Shown here in pieces: positions 32,563-41,186 of a stretch of DNA of 64,000 nt. The first letter of the stretch is position 1, and each line of letters begins with the position of its first letter. This stretch comes from Dehalococcoidia bacterium. Lineage in GTDB: Bacteria; Chloroflexota; Dehalococcoidia; Tepidiformales; Tepidiformaceae. The position numbers and the translations under genes are program-made. The notes under the pieces were generated by a model. It had not been told where the DNA came from and ran no database searches. It worked only from the letters and a program-made list of their open reading frames with translations. The stretch is taken from the NCBI GenBank assembly GCA_022827945.1, contig JAJEIT010000017.1, positions 1-64,000 of the forward strand, in the 5' to 3' direction.

Positions 32563-35500
32563 CTAGCGCCGGTCGACGCCGGCGAAGGCCTCGGCGGCCT
32601 TCGCCTCCTCCTCGGGGACACCGTCGACGAGGACGACCGAGTGTCCCGCATAGGCGGGTACGCGCGGTCCGGGCAGGACCGTGCCGGTCAGGTTCACGGG
32701 GTCAACGGCGCTGACGACGACGCGTTCCCCTGAGGCGGGCTCGTTGCGGGTGCGACGGAGTTGCTCGACGGCGTCGATGAGGGCGTACTGCTCGCCGACG
32801 ACACCGGAGACGAAGCGCCCGCCGCGGACGTCGCCGCGAGCCTCCATCGTGCGGAGGGCGCGAAGGACGGAGCGCCAGGGCAGGGTGAAGCGTTCGTGCG
32901 TGGCGAGATCGCGGAAGACGACGCCGTAGCGTTCGAGGAGGACGCTCGCGACAAGGGCGGCGAGCTCCTCCTGGCGGGCGGGGTCGACCGGGGGCGCCTC
33001 GACGAGTGACCAGCGGCCGGGCGGGCCGCCGAGGACGAGCCCGAGGCGGTAGCTGGCCACGGGGCGGCGGACGGCGGGTCGGCGGCGACCCGAAGAGGAG
33101 CGCGCGAAGATCTTGCGCACGCCCTCGAAGCCGTCGGAGGCGACGAGGCCGGTGGCGATGAGCTCGCGCAGGGTGTCCTCGGTCTGGCTGCTGAGCTGAC
33201 CGGTCTCGCGGACAAGCTCGTCGAAGAAGAGGGCTCCGCGCTCGCGCAGGAGGTCGATGATGGTGGAGGCGGCGCCTGGTGGGGTGGGGACGCCTTCGGG
33301 GCGGTCGTAGCGGGCGGCGGCGAGGAGGTCGGGGAAGGCGCGGCGGGCGACGAGCGTGATGGGGGTGGCGCGGGTGGCGGGCGCGGGGCGGGAGGGGGTG
33401 TCATCGGCTTGTGCGGGTTTGCGGCCGCTGAGGCGGGCCCAGGCAATCTCGCCGGCGAGGCAGAGCTCGTCGAGCCAGGCGGGGTCGTAGTCGCGGACGC
33501 GGGCGCGGAGGAGGTCGTCCTCCCAGGAGCCGGCGGGCGCTTCGAAGCCCTGGAGGCGTTCGAGGGCGCGGCGCAGGCCGGGGCGACCGCCGTAGGTGGC
33601 GCCGGGGGCGAGTCCCTGCCAGCGGGTGAGGAAGCGCATGTAGTCGGCGCGGGAGACGGGGGCGACGGCCTTGCGCAATCCCTCAAGGGTGTAGCGGTGG
33701 ATGCGGGCGAGGAGGCGCCGGTCGCAGAGCTCGTCCTCGGGGGCGTCCGGGGTGAAGCGGCCACGAACAAGGTAGCCGGCCGCTTCTGCGGCTCGGAGGC
33801 CGTAGTCAGCGTCCTTCCCGGCGAGGCCGGTACGACGGGCGATATCGGCGGGCGTTAGGGGGCCGAGGCACTCGGTGTGGCCACGGACTACGGCGAGGCG
33901 AGCGGCCTCGCGGTCCTCCACCTCCAGCAGCGCACGGGCGGGGACGCTGGGAGAGGGGACATCGGCGTCGGGGAAGAGGAGGCGAATCGAGGGGAGGTTC
34001 TCGACGGCGAACCAGAAGGCCCGCTCGCCAAGGTCGAGCCGGGCGGCTCGTCCGCCGGCTTCCAGCTCGGCCAGCCACTCGCCCCAGGAGGCGGCATGCT
34101 CCGCGGCGAGCACAACGAAGCCGAGCAGGGCGTCGTGCGCCTCCTCGGCATCGCGGGGCTCGGGCCAGGCCTCCGCGCGGACGCGGGCGATGGCGTCGGG
34201 GCTGAGGGCGGCGAGGTCGCGGGCGGAGTCGGGGAGGGTCTTGCGGAGGGTGACGGCGCGGGTGCGGCGCTCCTCGATGGGGGCGTCATCGAGATAGGTG
34301 TAGGGGCGGCCGCTCACGATCTCGTGGGCCATGGGGGAGGGCTCGACCGTATCGACGGCATGGAGCCGGACGGCGCCGTCCTCGATGCGGGTGAGCACGT
34401 CCCTGAGGCCGTGCACGTCCATCGCCTCGTAGAGGCAGTCGTCGCGGGTCTGGCGCATGAGGGGGTGGTCGGGGAGGGAGAGGGGCTCGTCGAGGTGCTC
34501 CTGGCACCCGACCTGGGCGGGGAAGACGGCGGCCATGAGGTCGTCGCCACGCATGCGCTGGAGGAAGGGGGGCACGCGCTTGCCGTTGCGCTGGCGGGCG
34601 ATGGCGAGCGCGCGCGAGGCGTTCCAGCGCCAGCGGGTAGGAAAGAGGGGGATATAGAAGATCGACTTCTCGACGAGCGTGGCGGCGTTGCGGGGATTCA
34701 CCCAGGAAAAGGCCTCGGCGAGGGGCCAGGAGTGCTGGGGACCGGCGGAGAGGAGGATGGCGTCGTCGTTGGCGGCGGCCTGGAGCTCGAAGTCGAAGGT
34801 GGTGCAGAACTGCTTGCGGAGGGCAAGCCCCCAGGCTCGGTTGACGCGCGCGCCGAAGGGCGCGTGGACGACGAGCTGCATGCCGCCCGCGTCGTCGAAG
34901 AAGCGCTCGAAGACGACGTCGGTGTCGGAGGGGACGACGCCGAGGCCGTCGCGGGTTGCGCGAACGTAGTCGACCATCTGGCGGGCGCCGTTTTCGGTCA
35001 GGCTGCATTCGTCCTGGATGCGAGCGATGAGGGCCTCGGGGTCATCGAGGCCATCGGCGACCTCGCGGCGGAGGCGGCCGGCCTCCTCGGAAAGCTCAAT
35101 GGTGCGCCCCGGGGCTTCGCCCAGCCAGAAGGGGACGGTGGGGGGCGCGCCGTGGGCGTCGATGACGCGGACGGTGCTTTGCTCGACGCGCGTGATGCGC
35201 CAGGAGGTGGAGCCGAGCAGGAAGATGTCGCCGGCGGCGCTCTCCATGGCGAAGTCCTCGTTGACGGTGCCGACGGGGATGTCCTCGGGCTCGGCGACGA
35301 CGCGGTAGTCGCCCATCTCGGGGATGACGCCGCCGTTGTTGAGGGCGGCGAGGCGCGCTCCGCGGCGTCCGCGGACGATGCCGTTGATGCGGTCGCGGTG
35401 GATGAGGGGCGCGGCGGAGCCGGGACCGTCGCCGATACCGGTGGCGAGCATCGTCACAATCTCATCGAAGGGCCCGCGATCGAGGTCCGCGAAGGGCGCA

Positions 35501-36843
35501 GCCTCGCGGACGAGGTCGTAGAGGGCATCCTCGGACCAGGGCTCGCAGGCAGTCTCGGCCACGATCTGCTGGGCGAGGACGTCGAGGGGGGCGGTCAGGG
35601 GATTGATGCGGTCGAGGCGACCGGCGCGGACGGCGCGGACGAGGGCGGAGCACTCCAGCAGCTCGTCGCGGGTGGTGGGGAAGAGGCGGCCGTGGGGGCG
35701 GAGGCCGAGGGCGTGGCCGGAGCGCCCGATGCGCTGCAGGAGGGTGGCGATGCTGCGGGGCGAGCCCACCTGGCAGACCAGGTCGATGGCGCCGATATCG
35801 ATGCCGAGCTCGAGGGAGGCGGTGGCGACGAGGGCGCGCAGCTCGCCCGCCTTTAGGCGCTGCTCGACGTGCAGTCGGCGTTCCTTCGCGATGCTGCCGT
35901 GGTGGCTGGCCACAGACTCTTCGCCAAGGCGCTCGGCGAGCTCCTTGGCGACTCGCTCGGAGAGGGCGCGGGTGTTGACGAAGATGAGGGTGGTGCGGTG
36001 CTCCCGCACAAGCTCGGCGAGCCGGTCGTAGATGTCGGCGAACTGCTCCCGCGGGGGAACGGCCTCCAGGTCACTGGGGGGCGTCTCGACGTGGAGCTCG
36101 ATGTCGCGCTGATGGCCGCAGTCGACGATGGAGGCTTCGCGGCCGGCGCCGGCGAGGAAGCGGGCGATGAGTTCGATGGGGCGCTGGGTAGCGGAGAGCC
36201 CGATACGGACGGGCGGTGTTTCGGCGAGGCGATCGAGGCGGGCGAGGGTGAGGGCGAGATGGCTGCCGCGGCGGTCGCGGGCGAGGGCGTGGATCTCGTC
36301 GACGATGACCGTGCGGACGCCGCGCAGGTTCTCACGGCTGCGCTGGGCAGTCACGAGGAGGAAGAGCGACTCGGGGGTGGTGACGAGGATGTGGGGTGGG
36401 CGGCGCACCATGGTCTGACGGGCGGAAGGGGGCGTGTCGCCGGTGCGGACGGCGCTGGTGATGGGCGGGAGGTCGTAGCCCATCTCCCTCGCGAGGGCGC
36501 GGATCTCGTCGAGGGGTTCCTCGAGGTTGCGCTGGATGTCGTTGCTGAGGGCCTTGAGGGGGGAGACATAGACGATGCGCGTGCCGTCGTCGAGTTCACC
36601 CGACTCGGCCTCGCGGATGAGCTGGTCGATGCCGACGAGGAAGGCAGCGAGGGTTTTACCGGAGCCGGTGGGGGCGGCGATGAGCGTCGTCTCACCGGCG
36701 TGGATGCGAGGCCAGCCTTCGGCCTGGGCGTCGGTGGGATGGGCGAAGCGGCGCTCGAACCAGGCGCGCACAACGGGGTGGAAGGCCGCGAGCGGGTCAC
36801 CGGCGGGCGGAGGCGGGGCGGCTGCGGGCTCGCGCTCGAACAT
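32563..36843 (-). CDS. lhr: Lhr-type ATP-dependent DNA helicase
   Basis: 1426 aa, close to the usual length of long Lhr proteins. N-terminal SF2 core: Q-type start, A-P-T-G-S-G-K-T (57-64), D182-E-I-H, S-A-T, and Q-R-I-G-R-S-G in motif VI. A winged-helix and the Lhr core domain follow, then a long C-terminal region (about 850-1426) whose end carries the Lhr-CTD-like fold. It translocates 3'-5' on DNA and acts in repair of DNA damage; the C-terminal half is linked to uracil/nucleic-acid processing in other bacteria. A TACCAT box ends eleven bases before the start. Long antisense frames inside it are shadows. Confidence 0.93.
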   Translation of the reverse strand: MFEREPAAAPPPPAGDPLAAFHPVVRAWFERRFAHPTDAQAEGWPRIHAGETTLIAAPTGSGKTLAAFLVGIDQLIREAESGELDDGTRIVYVSPLKALSNDIQRNLEEPLDEIRALAREMGYDLPPITSAVRTGDTPPSARQTMVRRPPHILVTTPESLFLLVTAQRSRENLRGVRTVIVDEIHALARDRRGSHLALTLARLDRLAETPPVRIGLSATQRPIELIARFLAGAGREASIVDCGHQRDIELHVETPPSDLEAVPPREQFADIYDRLAELVREHRTTLIFVNTRALSERVAKELAERLGEESVASHHGSIAKERRLHVEQRLKAGELRALVATASLELGIDIGAIDLVCQVGSPRSIATLLQRIGRSGHALGLRPHGRLFPTTRDELLECSALVRAVRAGRLDRINPLTAPLDVLAQQIVAETACEPWSEDALYDLVREAAPFADLDRGPFDEIVTMLATGIGDGPGSAAPLIHRDRINGIVRGRRGARLAALNNGGVIPEMGDYRVVAEPEDIPVGTVNEDFAMESAAGDIFLLGSTSWRITRVEQSTVRVIDAHGAPPTVPFWLGEAPGRTIELSEEAGRLRREVADGLDDPEALIARIQDECSLTENGARQMVDYVRATRDGLGVVPSDTDVVFERFFDDAGGMQLVVHAPFGARVNRAWGLALRKQFCTTFDFELQAAANDDAILLSAGPQHSWPLAEAFSWVNPRNAATLVEKSIFYIPLFPTRWRWNASRALAIARQRNGKRVPPFLQRMRGDDLMAAVFPAQVGCQEHLDEPLSLPDHPLMRQTRDDCLYEAMDVHGLRDVLTRIEDGAVRLHAVDTVEPSPMAHEIVSGRPYTYLDDAPIEERRTRAVTLRKTLPDSARDLAALSPDAIARVRAEAWPEPRDAEEAHDALLGFVVLAAEHAASWGEWLAELEAGGRAARLDLGERAFWFAVENLPSIRLLFPDADVPSPSVPARALLEVEDREAARLAVVRGHTECLGPLTPADIARRTGLAGKDADYGLRAAEAAGYLVRGRFTPDAPEDELCDRRLLARIHRYTLEGLRKAVAPVSRADYMRFLTRWQGLAPGATYGGRPGLRRALERLQGFEAPAGSWEDDLLRARVRDYDPAWLDELCLAGEIAWARLSGRKPAQADDTPSRPAPATRATPITLVARRAFPDLLAAARYDRPEGVPTPPGAASTIIDLLRERGALFFDELVRETGQLSSQTEDTLRELIATGLVASDGFEGVRKIFARSSSGRRRPAVRRPVASYRLGLVLGGPPGRWSLVEAPPVDPARQEELAALVASVLLERYGVVFRDLATHERFTLPWRSVLRALRTMEARGDVRGGRFVSGVVGEQYALIDAVEQLRRTRNEPASGERVVVSAVDPVNLTGTVLPGPRVPAYAGHSVVLVDGVPEEEAKAAEAFAGVDRR

Positions 36844-36891
36844 GCGTGCGGACGATGGTAGCGGAACGCGGCACTTCCCGCTCGCGCGAGG

Positions 36892-36920
36892 GCCCGGCGC
36901 CCCACGAAGGGGCGCCGGGC
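36892..36920 (-). terminator. Perfect 12-bp stem-loop between surface protein and lhr
   Basis: GCCCGGCGCCCC and GGGGCGCCGGGC pair completely around a five-base loop (TTCGT on the minus strand). It follows the surface-protein gene in its direction of transcription. No U-run follows, so termination may be Rho-assisted, or the hairpin may stabilise the mRNA end. Confidence 0.5.
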
Positions 36921-36946
36921 GGGATGCAGGGCGAGGGCGGTGTCTG

Positions 36947-37549
36947 CTAGCGGCGCCTGTAAGAGACGGCCAACAGCGCTCCCATGACGATTACGACGGC
37001 GAGGAAGACCGAGACCGTGACCTGCTGGGTGCGGAGGCCCGCCCCCGTATCGGGTTCTTCGACGGGCCCGCTCGGCTCTTCCGACTCGGCGGGCTCAGCG
37101 GGCTCCTCCGGCTCGGACGGTTCTTCCGGCTCCTCGGGCTCGCTCGGCTCCGAAGGTTCAACGGGCTCCTCCGGCTCGGACGGCTCCTCCGGCTCATCAG
37201 GCTCGCTCGAGTCTGCAGGTTCGGCGGGCTCATCCTGCCCGGACGACTCGCCCGGCTCGGGTGGCTCTTCAGTGTCTCCGGGCTCTGCAGGCTCATCGCC
37301 CTGGTTAGCGGGCTTCGGCGCGTCGTCGTTGGCCCCGGTGACCCGCTCCAGGGCGGCGAGCTTCTTGCCCCCGCTCCTGTCGGCGTGGTCGGCAATGACG
37401 GCGCCGCTCACGCTGATGGAGTCGTCGAGGGCAGTCTCCGCCTGCCCGGCAGACGCGAGAGACGGGGGGCGCACCAGGGTCGCGGCGAGCAGAGCCACAG
37501 TCGCAACCAGTAGAAGTACTGCGCTGGGGCCAAATCGATTCAACTGCAT
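36947..37549 (-). CDS. PEPS-rich surface protein with C-terminal anchor
   Basis: 200 aa. Signal peptide 1-33; residues about 80-170 are a low-complexity Pro/Glu/Ser/Asp stretch of the P-E-E-P-S-E type. The C-terminus has D-T-G-A-G-L, a hydrophobic helix and S-Y-R-R-R, the same tripartite pattern as in the LRR protein at 26244. It looks like a wall- or membrane-spanning stalk. No enzymatic domain. The start at 37549 is chosen because it begins the signal peptide; AGGGG lies nine bases upstream. A decayed copy of its C-terminus lies at 37878-38010. Confidence 0.8.
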   Translation of the reverse strand: MQLNRFGPSAVLLLVATVALLAATLVRPPSLASAGQAETALDDSISVSGAVIADHADRSGGKKLAALERVTGANDDAPKPANQGDEPAEPGDTEEPPEPGESSGQDEPAEPADSSEPDEPEEPSEPEEPVEPSEPSEPEEPEEPSEPEEPAEPAESEEPSGPVEEPDTGAGLRTQQVTVSVFLAVVIVMGALLAVSYRRR

Positions 37550-37877
37550 AGAGCTTTCCCCTTGTCTCTGGAGATGTGTTGGACATGGCGTTGAGGGACT
37601 TGGCCGCATGAGACAGCAGCAAGCCCCGGGAGAGGCGCGGCGTTGATCGGGCGGCCACGAGGATGGGCCACCCCGGTCAGAGCACCGATCGCGACGGACG
37701 GCGGTATGTGGAGGGGACGAAGGGATGAGCGGGACGCTGCAGCACGCAAGTCACGAGACAACGCTCGAACCGGCCTCGGGCCCACCGCCAGGGTTACGTG
37801 CCATGTCATGGGCCGCTCTCCCACGCGACCCCGCCAGCCGATATGTTAAAGGATGCGCAATCTTAACGCTAGTGCGC
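37550..37877. other. Intergenic stretch, no gene seen
   Basis: About 330 bases without a convincing frame, RNA gene or repeat. It contains the upstream region of the PEPS protein (minus strand) and an AT-rich spot near 37842-37868. A GGTTCGAG motif near 37780 was checked as a tRNA T-loop and rejected. Confidence 0.5.
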
Positions 37878-38010
37878 CTACGCAGATAAACAGAACCGGT
37901 AAGCGGAGGGCCACCGGCGCGCGTGGCCAAGGGCCAGCAGCGCTCCACTGAGCGCGACGACAGCCAAGTAGAGCGAGATCGTGACCTGTGCCTCGCAGAG
38001 CGGGAAGTGT
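37878..38010 (-). pseudogene. Remnant of a C-terminal surface anchor
   Basis: In one minus-strand frame this region encodes T-G...Q-V-T-I-S-L-Y-L-A-V-V-A-L-S-G-A-L-L-A followed by H-A-R-R and a stop a few codons later. It matches the end of the protein at 36947 (Q-V-T-V-S-V-F-L-A-V-V...G-A-L-L-A...R-R-R) at most positions. Nothing upstream in frame looks coding and the VOC gene occupies the space. It is a duplicated, truncated tail. Confidence 0.45.
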
Positions 38011-38014
38011 CCGG

Positions 38015-38875
38015 TTAGGGCGAGGGTTCCTCGAAGAGCTGGAAGAGTACGCCGTTGGTGTCGCGGGGGGAGAGGAAGATGTTGCGCTTCCAGCGCTCGC
38101 CGCCGACGCCGCCGGGGGGCTCGATGCCCTCGGCCGCCAGCGCTTCGAGGGCGCGGTCAAGGGACTCGACCTCGCAGGAAACGTGGTGCAGGCCCTTGCC
38201 CCGCTTCCCGAGGAAGTCCTGGAGGAAGCCCTCTTCGCCGAGCGGCTCAAGTATCTCGAGCTTGAGTTCGGTGTTGGGGATGCGCATGAGGCAGCCCTTG
38301 TAGCCCTGGTCCGCCACGTCCCAGCGGCTCTCGACCTCCATGCCGAAGACGCGCTCCTGCCAGGCGGCCTGCGCTTCGAGGTCGGGGGAGGCGAGGGAGA
38401 CGTGGTCGAGGCGGCGGAAGCCGAGAGCGCCGGCTTCGCCCTTCGTGCCGTTCACGGGGTTGTCGCTCTTGGGCTGGTAGAGCTGCCAGAGGACGCCGCC
38501 GCTGTCACGGGGATGGATGTAGGCCATCCACCACATGGTGTCCTGGCTGATGCCGCCGAAGGGAGTCACGCCGAGGCGCTCGAGCTCGGCGACGGCCTCC
38601 TCGATGTCGGGGACCTGGACGGTGAGGTGGTGGAGGCCGGGGCCGCGCTGGTCGAGGAAGCGCTGGACGAAGCTCTCGGGGCCGTCGGGCTGCAGAAGCT
38701 CCCACTCGATCTGGGTATTGCGAATGCGGGTGACGCAGCCCTCGAAGGGCGTTCCCGGGTGGGGAGTGAAGCGTCGCAGGAAACGGAAGCCGAAGAGGCG
38801 CTCGAAGCGGTCGCGCTGCTCGCGCCAGTCCTGGGCGGCCATGCTGATGTGGTCGAAGCGGGTGAGGGTGAGCAC
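38015..38875 (-). CDS. Two-domain VOC (glyoxalase/dioxygenase) protein
   Basis: 286 aa from a GTG at 38875. Two vicinal-oxygen-chelate modules: the first begins R-F-D-H-I-S-M-A and contains L-H-H-L-T-V-Q and G-V-L-W-Q-L-Y; the second begins R-L-D-H-V-S-L-A and contains L-H-H-V-S-C-E and N-G-V-L-F-Q-L-F-E. His, His and Glu-type positions of metal binding are present in the second. Possible roles are methylmalonyl-CoA-epimerase-like or extradiol-dioxygenase-like. Divergent from the lipid kinase gene across a shared promoter. Confidence 0.85.
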   Translation of the reverse strand: MLTLTRFDHISMAAQDWREQRDRFERLFGFRFLRRFTPHPGTPFEGCVTRIRNTQIEWELLQPDGPESFVQRFLDQRGPGLHHLTVQVPDIEEAVAELERLGVTPFGGISQDTMWWMAYIHPRDSGGVLWQLYQPKSDNPVNGTKGEAGALGFRRLDHVSLASPDLEAQAAWQERVFGMEVESRWDVADQGYKGCLMRIPNTELKLEILEPLGEEGFLQDFLGKRGKGLHHVSCEVESLDRALEALAAEGIEPPGGVGGERWKRNIFLSPRDTNGVLFQLFEEPSP

Positions 38876-38905
38876 GGAGCCCCCGGGGAGAGAGGTGTGG
38901 GGCGG

Positions 38906-38912
38906 TATGGTA
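38906..38912. promoter_or_regulatory. Overlapping divergent -10 boxes
   Basis: The 7-mer TATGGTA reads TATGGT on the plus strand (towards the lipid kinase at 38938) and TACCAT on the minus strand (towards the VOC gene). One A/T-rich spot may therefore open for both directions. Confidence 0.35.
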
Positions 38913-38937
38913 GGAAGGCAGGAGCCGCCGGGCAACG

Positions 38938-39843
38938 ATGGGAGCGACCAGCGCGACGATCGTGGCGAACCCCCATGCTCGGGGAATGCGCCGTTTCGAC
39001 ACCGAGGAGGCCCTGCGCCGGCTCGAGGAGCGCGGTTACGAGGCGCGTCTCGAGCTGCCGGACTCGCCGGAAGGGACCGCGCAGGCCGCAGGTCGCGCGG
39101 CCGAACGCGGGGACGCCTTCGTGTTCGTGCTGGGCGGAGACGGCACGGTGCGGCTGGCGGCGGGGGCGCTGGCGGGGTCGGAGTCGGCACTGGCGGTCCT
39201 GCCGGGGGGCACGGCAAACGTCTGGGCCAGGGAGGCAGGGATACCCCGGAACCTCATGAGGGCGCTCGACACCCACCTCGACGGGCAGCAGGTAGCGATG
39301 GACCTGGGCCGCGCGAACGACGAGCCCTTTCTGCTCATGGCGGGCATTGGCTGGGACGCGGAGATCGCGGCGACCGTGACGCCCGCGCTCAAACGGAAGC
39401 TGGGCGTGCTCGCGTACGTCCTGCACGGGATCCCCATGCTGCCCAGGCTGCGAACGGCGGAGGTGGCATGGTCGGCGGGCAGCGAGTCGGCGGAGGAGCA
39501 AGCGGGGCTGATCGTGGTCAGCAACACGCGGCTCTACGGCGGGTTCCTCATGTTCTCGATGGGGGCGAGCGCCCGGGACGGGCAGCTGGACGCATGCATC
39601 TTCACGCCTCGAACCGCGGGGGAAGCGCTTCGCCAGGCACTGCGGGTGGTGGTGCGCCGCCATCCGGGGGCCGACGGCGTGCGGGAACTGCGAACGCCAG
39701 GGTTCGAGGTGACGACGCGTGGGCTGCCGGTGCAGCTCGATGGGGACGTGGTCGGGGAGACGCCGGTGACGCTGACCGCTGAACGGGGAGCGATCAGCAT
39801 GAGCGTTCCGGCCGGATCGCTCACGCCGGTGCTCTGGGACTAG
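38938..39843 (+). CDS. Diacylglycerol/lipid kinase family protein
   Basis: 301 aa. The catalytic-domain signature is L-G-G-D-G-T-V-R, followed by L-P-G-G-T-A-N-V-W-A, both diagnostic of the DAGK/YegS/sphingosine-kinase fold. C-terminal beta domain ends with D-G-D-V-V-G-E-T-P. It phosphorylates a lipid alcohol with ATP at the inner membrane face; the exact lipid is unknown. AAGGCAGGAG upstream of the ATG. Between VOC and recF. Confidence 0.9.
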   Translation: MGATSATIVANPHARGMRRFDTEEALRRLEERGYEARLELPDSPEGTAQAAGRAAERGDAFVFVLGGDGTVRLAAGALAGSESALAVLPGGTANVWAREAGIPRNLMRALDTHLDGQQVAMDLGRANDEPFLLMAGIGWDAEIAATVTPALKRKLGVLAYVLHGIPMLPRLRTAEVAWSAGSESAEEQAGLIVVSNTRLYGGFLMFSMGASARDGQLDACIFTPRTAGEALRQALRVVVRRHPGADGVRELRTPGFEVTTRGLPVQLDGDVVGETPVTLTAERGAISMSVPAGSLTPVLWD

Positions 39844-39849
39844 GGGCGG

Positions 39850-41016
39850 CTATTCGCCCTCGAAGCGACCGATGCTGCCGCCGGCAACGACGAACCGGCC
39901 GGCTGCGCTGGTGAGGACATCGCGAACGCGGTCGGGGTCGGCGGTCGTGACGATGACCTGCTGGAAAATCTCGAAGGAATCGAGCACGCCGCGGCGGCGC
40001 TGTTCGTCGAGTTCACTGAGGACGTCGTCGAGGAGGACGACGGGCTCGTCGCCGAGGCAGGTCTGAAGGTAGGCGGCCTCGGCGAAACGCAGGGAGAGGG
40101 CGGCCGTGCGGAGCTGCGCGCGCGAGGCGAAGGAGGCGGCGGAGAAGCCCTCGATCAGCACCTCGACATCGTCGCGGTGAGGGCCGAAGAGCGTGACACC
40201 GGCGCCGATCTCGCGGGGCCGGCCCCGGTCGAGGGCCTGCAGCATGCGGCTGGTCCACTCGGCTTCGTCGATGGGCAGGTCGTCCTCGACGGAATCGCCG
40301 AGGGCAGGCTTGTAGGTGAGGTCGATCGTTTCAGCATCATCGCTGAGGCGGCCCATCTGCTCGCGGGCGTACGGCACCAGCAGGCCGAGCGCGTCGGCAC
40401 GGCCCTTCATGATGATGCCGCCCGCGTGGGCAAGCTCCTGGTTCCAGAAGCCGAGCTCGGTGGGGGACGCCTCGCGGGCCTGGATGCGCTTGAGCAGCCC
40501 GTTCCGCTGCTGGAGGACCCGCTGGTAGCGCTGCATGGCGCGCAGGTACCCGCGATCGACCTGGGAGGCCATCATGTCGAGGTAGCGGCGGCGGAGGATG
40601 GGTGGCCCGGCAACGACTTCGATATCGAGGGTGGTGAAGAGGACGGCGGCGAGCTCACCGACGGCATCGGATGTGCGCTTGGCGAGGCCGTTCACGCGGA
40701 CCCGCTTGCCGGCACGCTGCCCCTCGCCGCTGCGGCCGACGACGGCGACTTCGAGGTTGAGGCGCCCGGCGGCCCGCTGGACCTCGGTCTGAAGGCGGGC
40801 GACGGGAAACTCGGAGTCGAGAACATCGCGCCGGACGAGGTCGGAGTCGCTGCTGGCGCGGCTGGAGCGGAGGGTGGAGAGCAGGTAGATGGCCTCGAGC
40901 AGATTGCTCTTGCCCTGGGCATTCTCGCCAACGAAGAGGTTGAGGCCGCGATCGAGGGACAATTCGACCTGCGCATAGTTTCGAAAGTTGGCGAGGTTGA
41001 GATCAGTGATGTACAC
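39850..41016 (-). CDS. recF: DNA replication and repair protein RecF
   Basis: 388 aa from a GTG at 41016. SMC-like ATPase: Walker A G30-E-N-A-Q-G-K-S37, preceded by the N-terminal N-F-R-N-Y segment typical of RecF; ABC signature region L-R-T-A-A-L-S-L-R; Walker B V-V-L-L-D-D-V-L-S-E-L-D. It loads RecA at gaps with RecO/RecR. It is divergent from dnaN with 170 bases between, not in the common dnaA-dnaN-recF order. An upstream in-frame ATG at 41058 would add 14 residues that families lack. Confidence 0.95.
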   Translation of the reverse strand: MYITDLNLANFRNYAQVELSLDRGLNLFVGENAQGKSNLLEAIYLLSTLRSSRASSDSDLVRRDVLDSEFPVARLQTEVQRAAGRLNLEVAVVGRSGEGQRAGKRVRVNGLAKRTSDAVGELAAVLFTTLDIEVVAGPPILRRRYLDMMASQVDRGYLRAMQRYQRVLQQRNGLLKRIQAREASPTELGFWNQELAHAGGIIMKGRADALGLLVPYAREQMGRLSDDAETIDLTYKPALGDSVEDDLPIDEAEWTSRMLQALDRGRPREIGAGVTLFGPHRDDVEVLIEGFSAASFASRAQLRTAALSLRFAEAAYLQTCLGDEPVVLLDDVLSELDEQRRRGVLDSFEIFQQVIVTTADPDRVRDVLTSAAGRFVVAGGSIGRFEGE

Positions 41017-41149
41017 GGCGCATCCAGCGTAGCCCCCCGCAGGGCCCGAGAACGTCAAGTATAGAGGCCTTTACGGTAGGAGGTTATGTTCCATCCGCGA
41101 GAAGCATCGTTGGAACTGCTTACGTGCCTACGCCCTCGGCGTTTGGGGG

Positions 41150-41155
41150 TATAAT
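41150..41155 (+). promoter_or_regulatory. -10 box TATAAT of dnaN
   Basis: A consensus TATAAT lies 31 bases before the dnaN start in the recF-dnaN divergent region. No good -35 hexamer stands at the standard spacing. Confidence 0.6.
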
Positions 41156-41186
41156 CCCGGCCAACACCGAACAAGCGAGTAAACGG

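Noticed and set aside
32681-35856. Very long open frame antisense to lhr
   Set aside because: High-GC shadow: composition is Gly/Ala/Glu/Val-rich without motifs, while the lhr strand has complete helicase motifs.
37730-37830. GGTTCGAG on the minus strand near 37780, like a tRNA T-loop
   Set aside because: No matching acceptor stem, D arm or anticodon arm could be placed around it.
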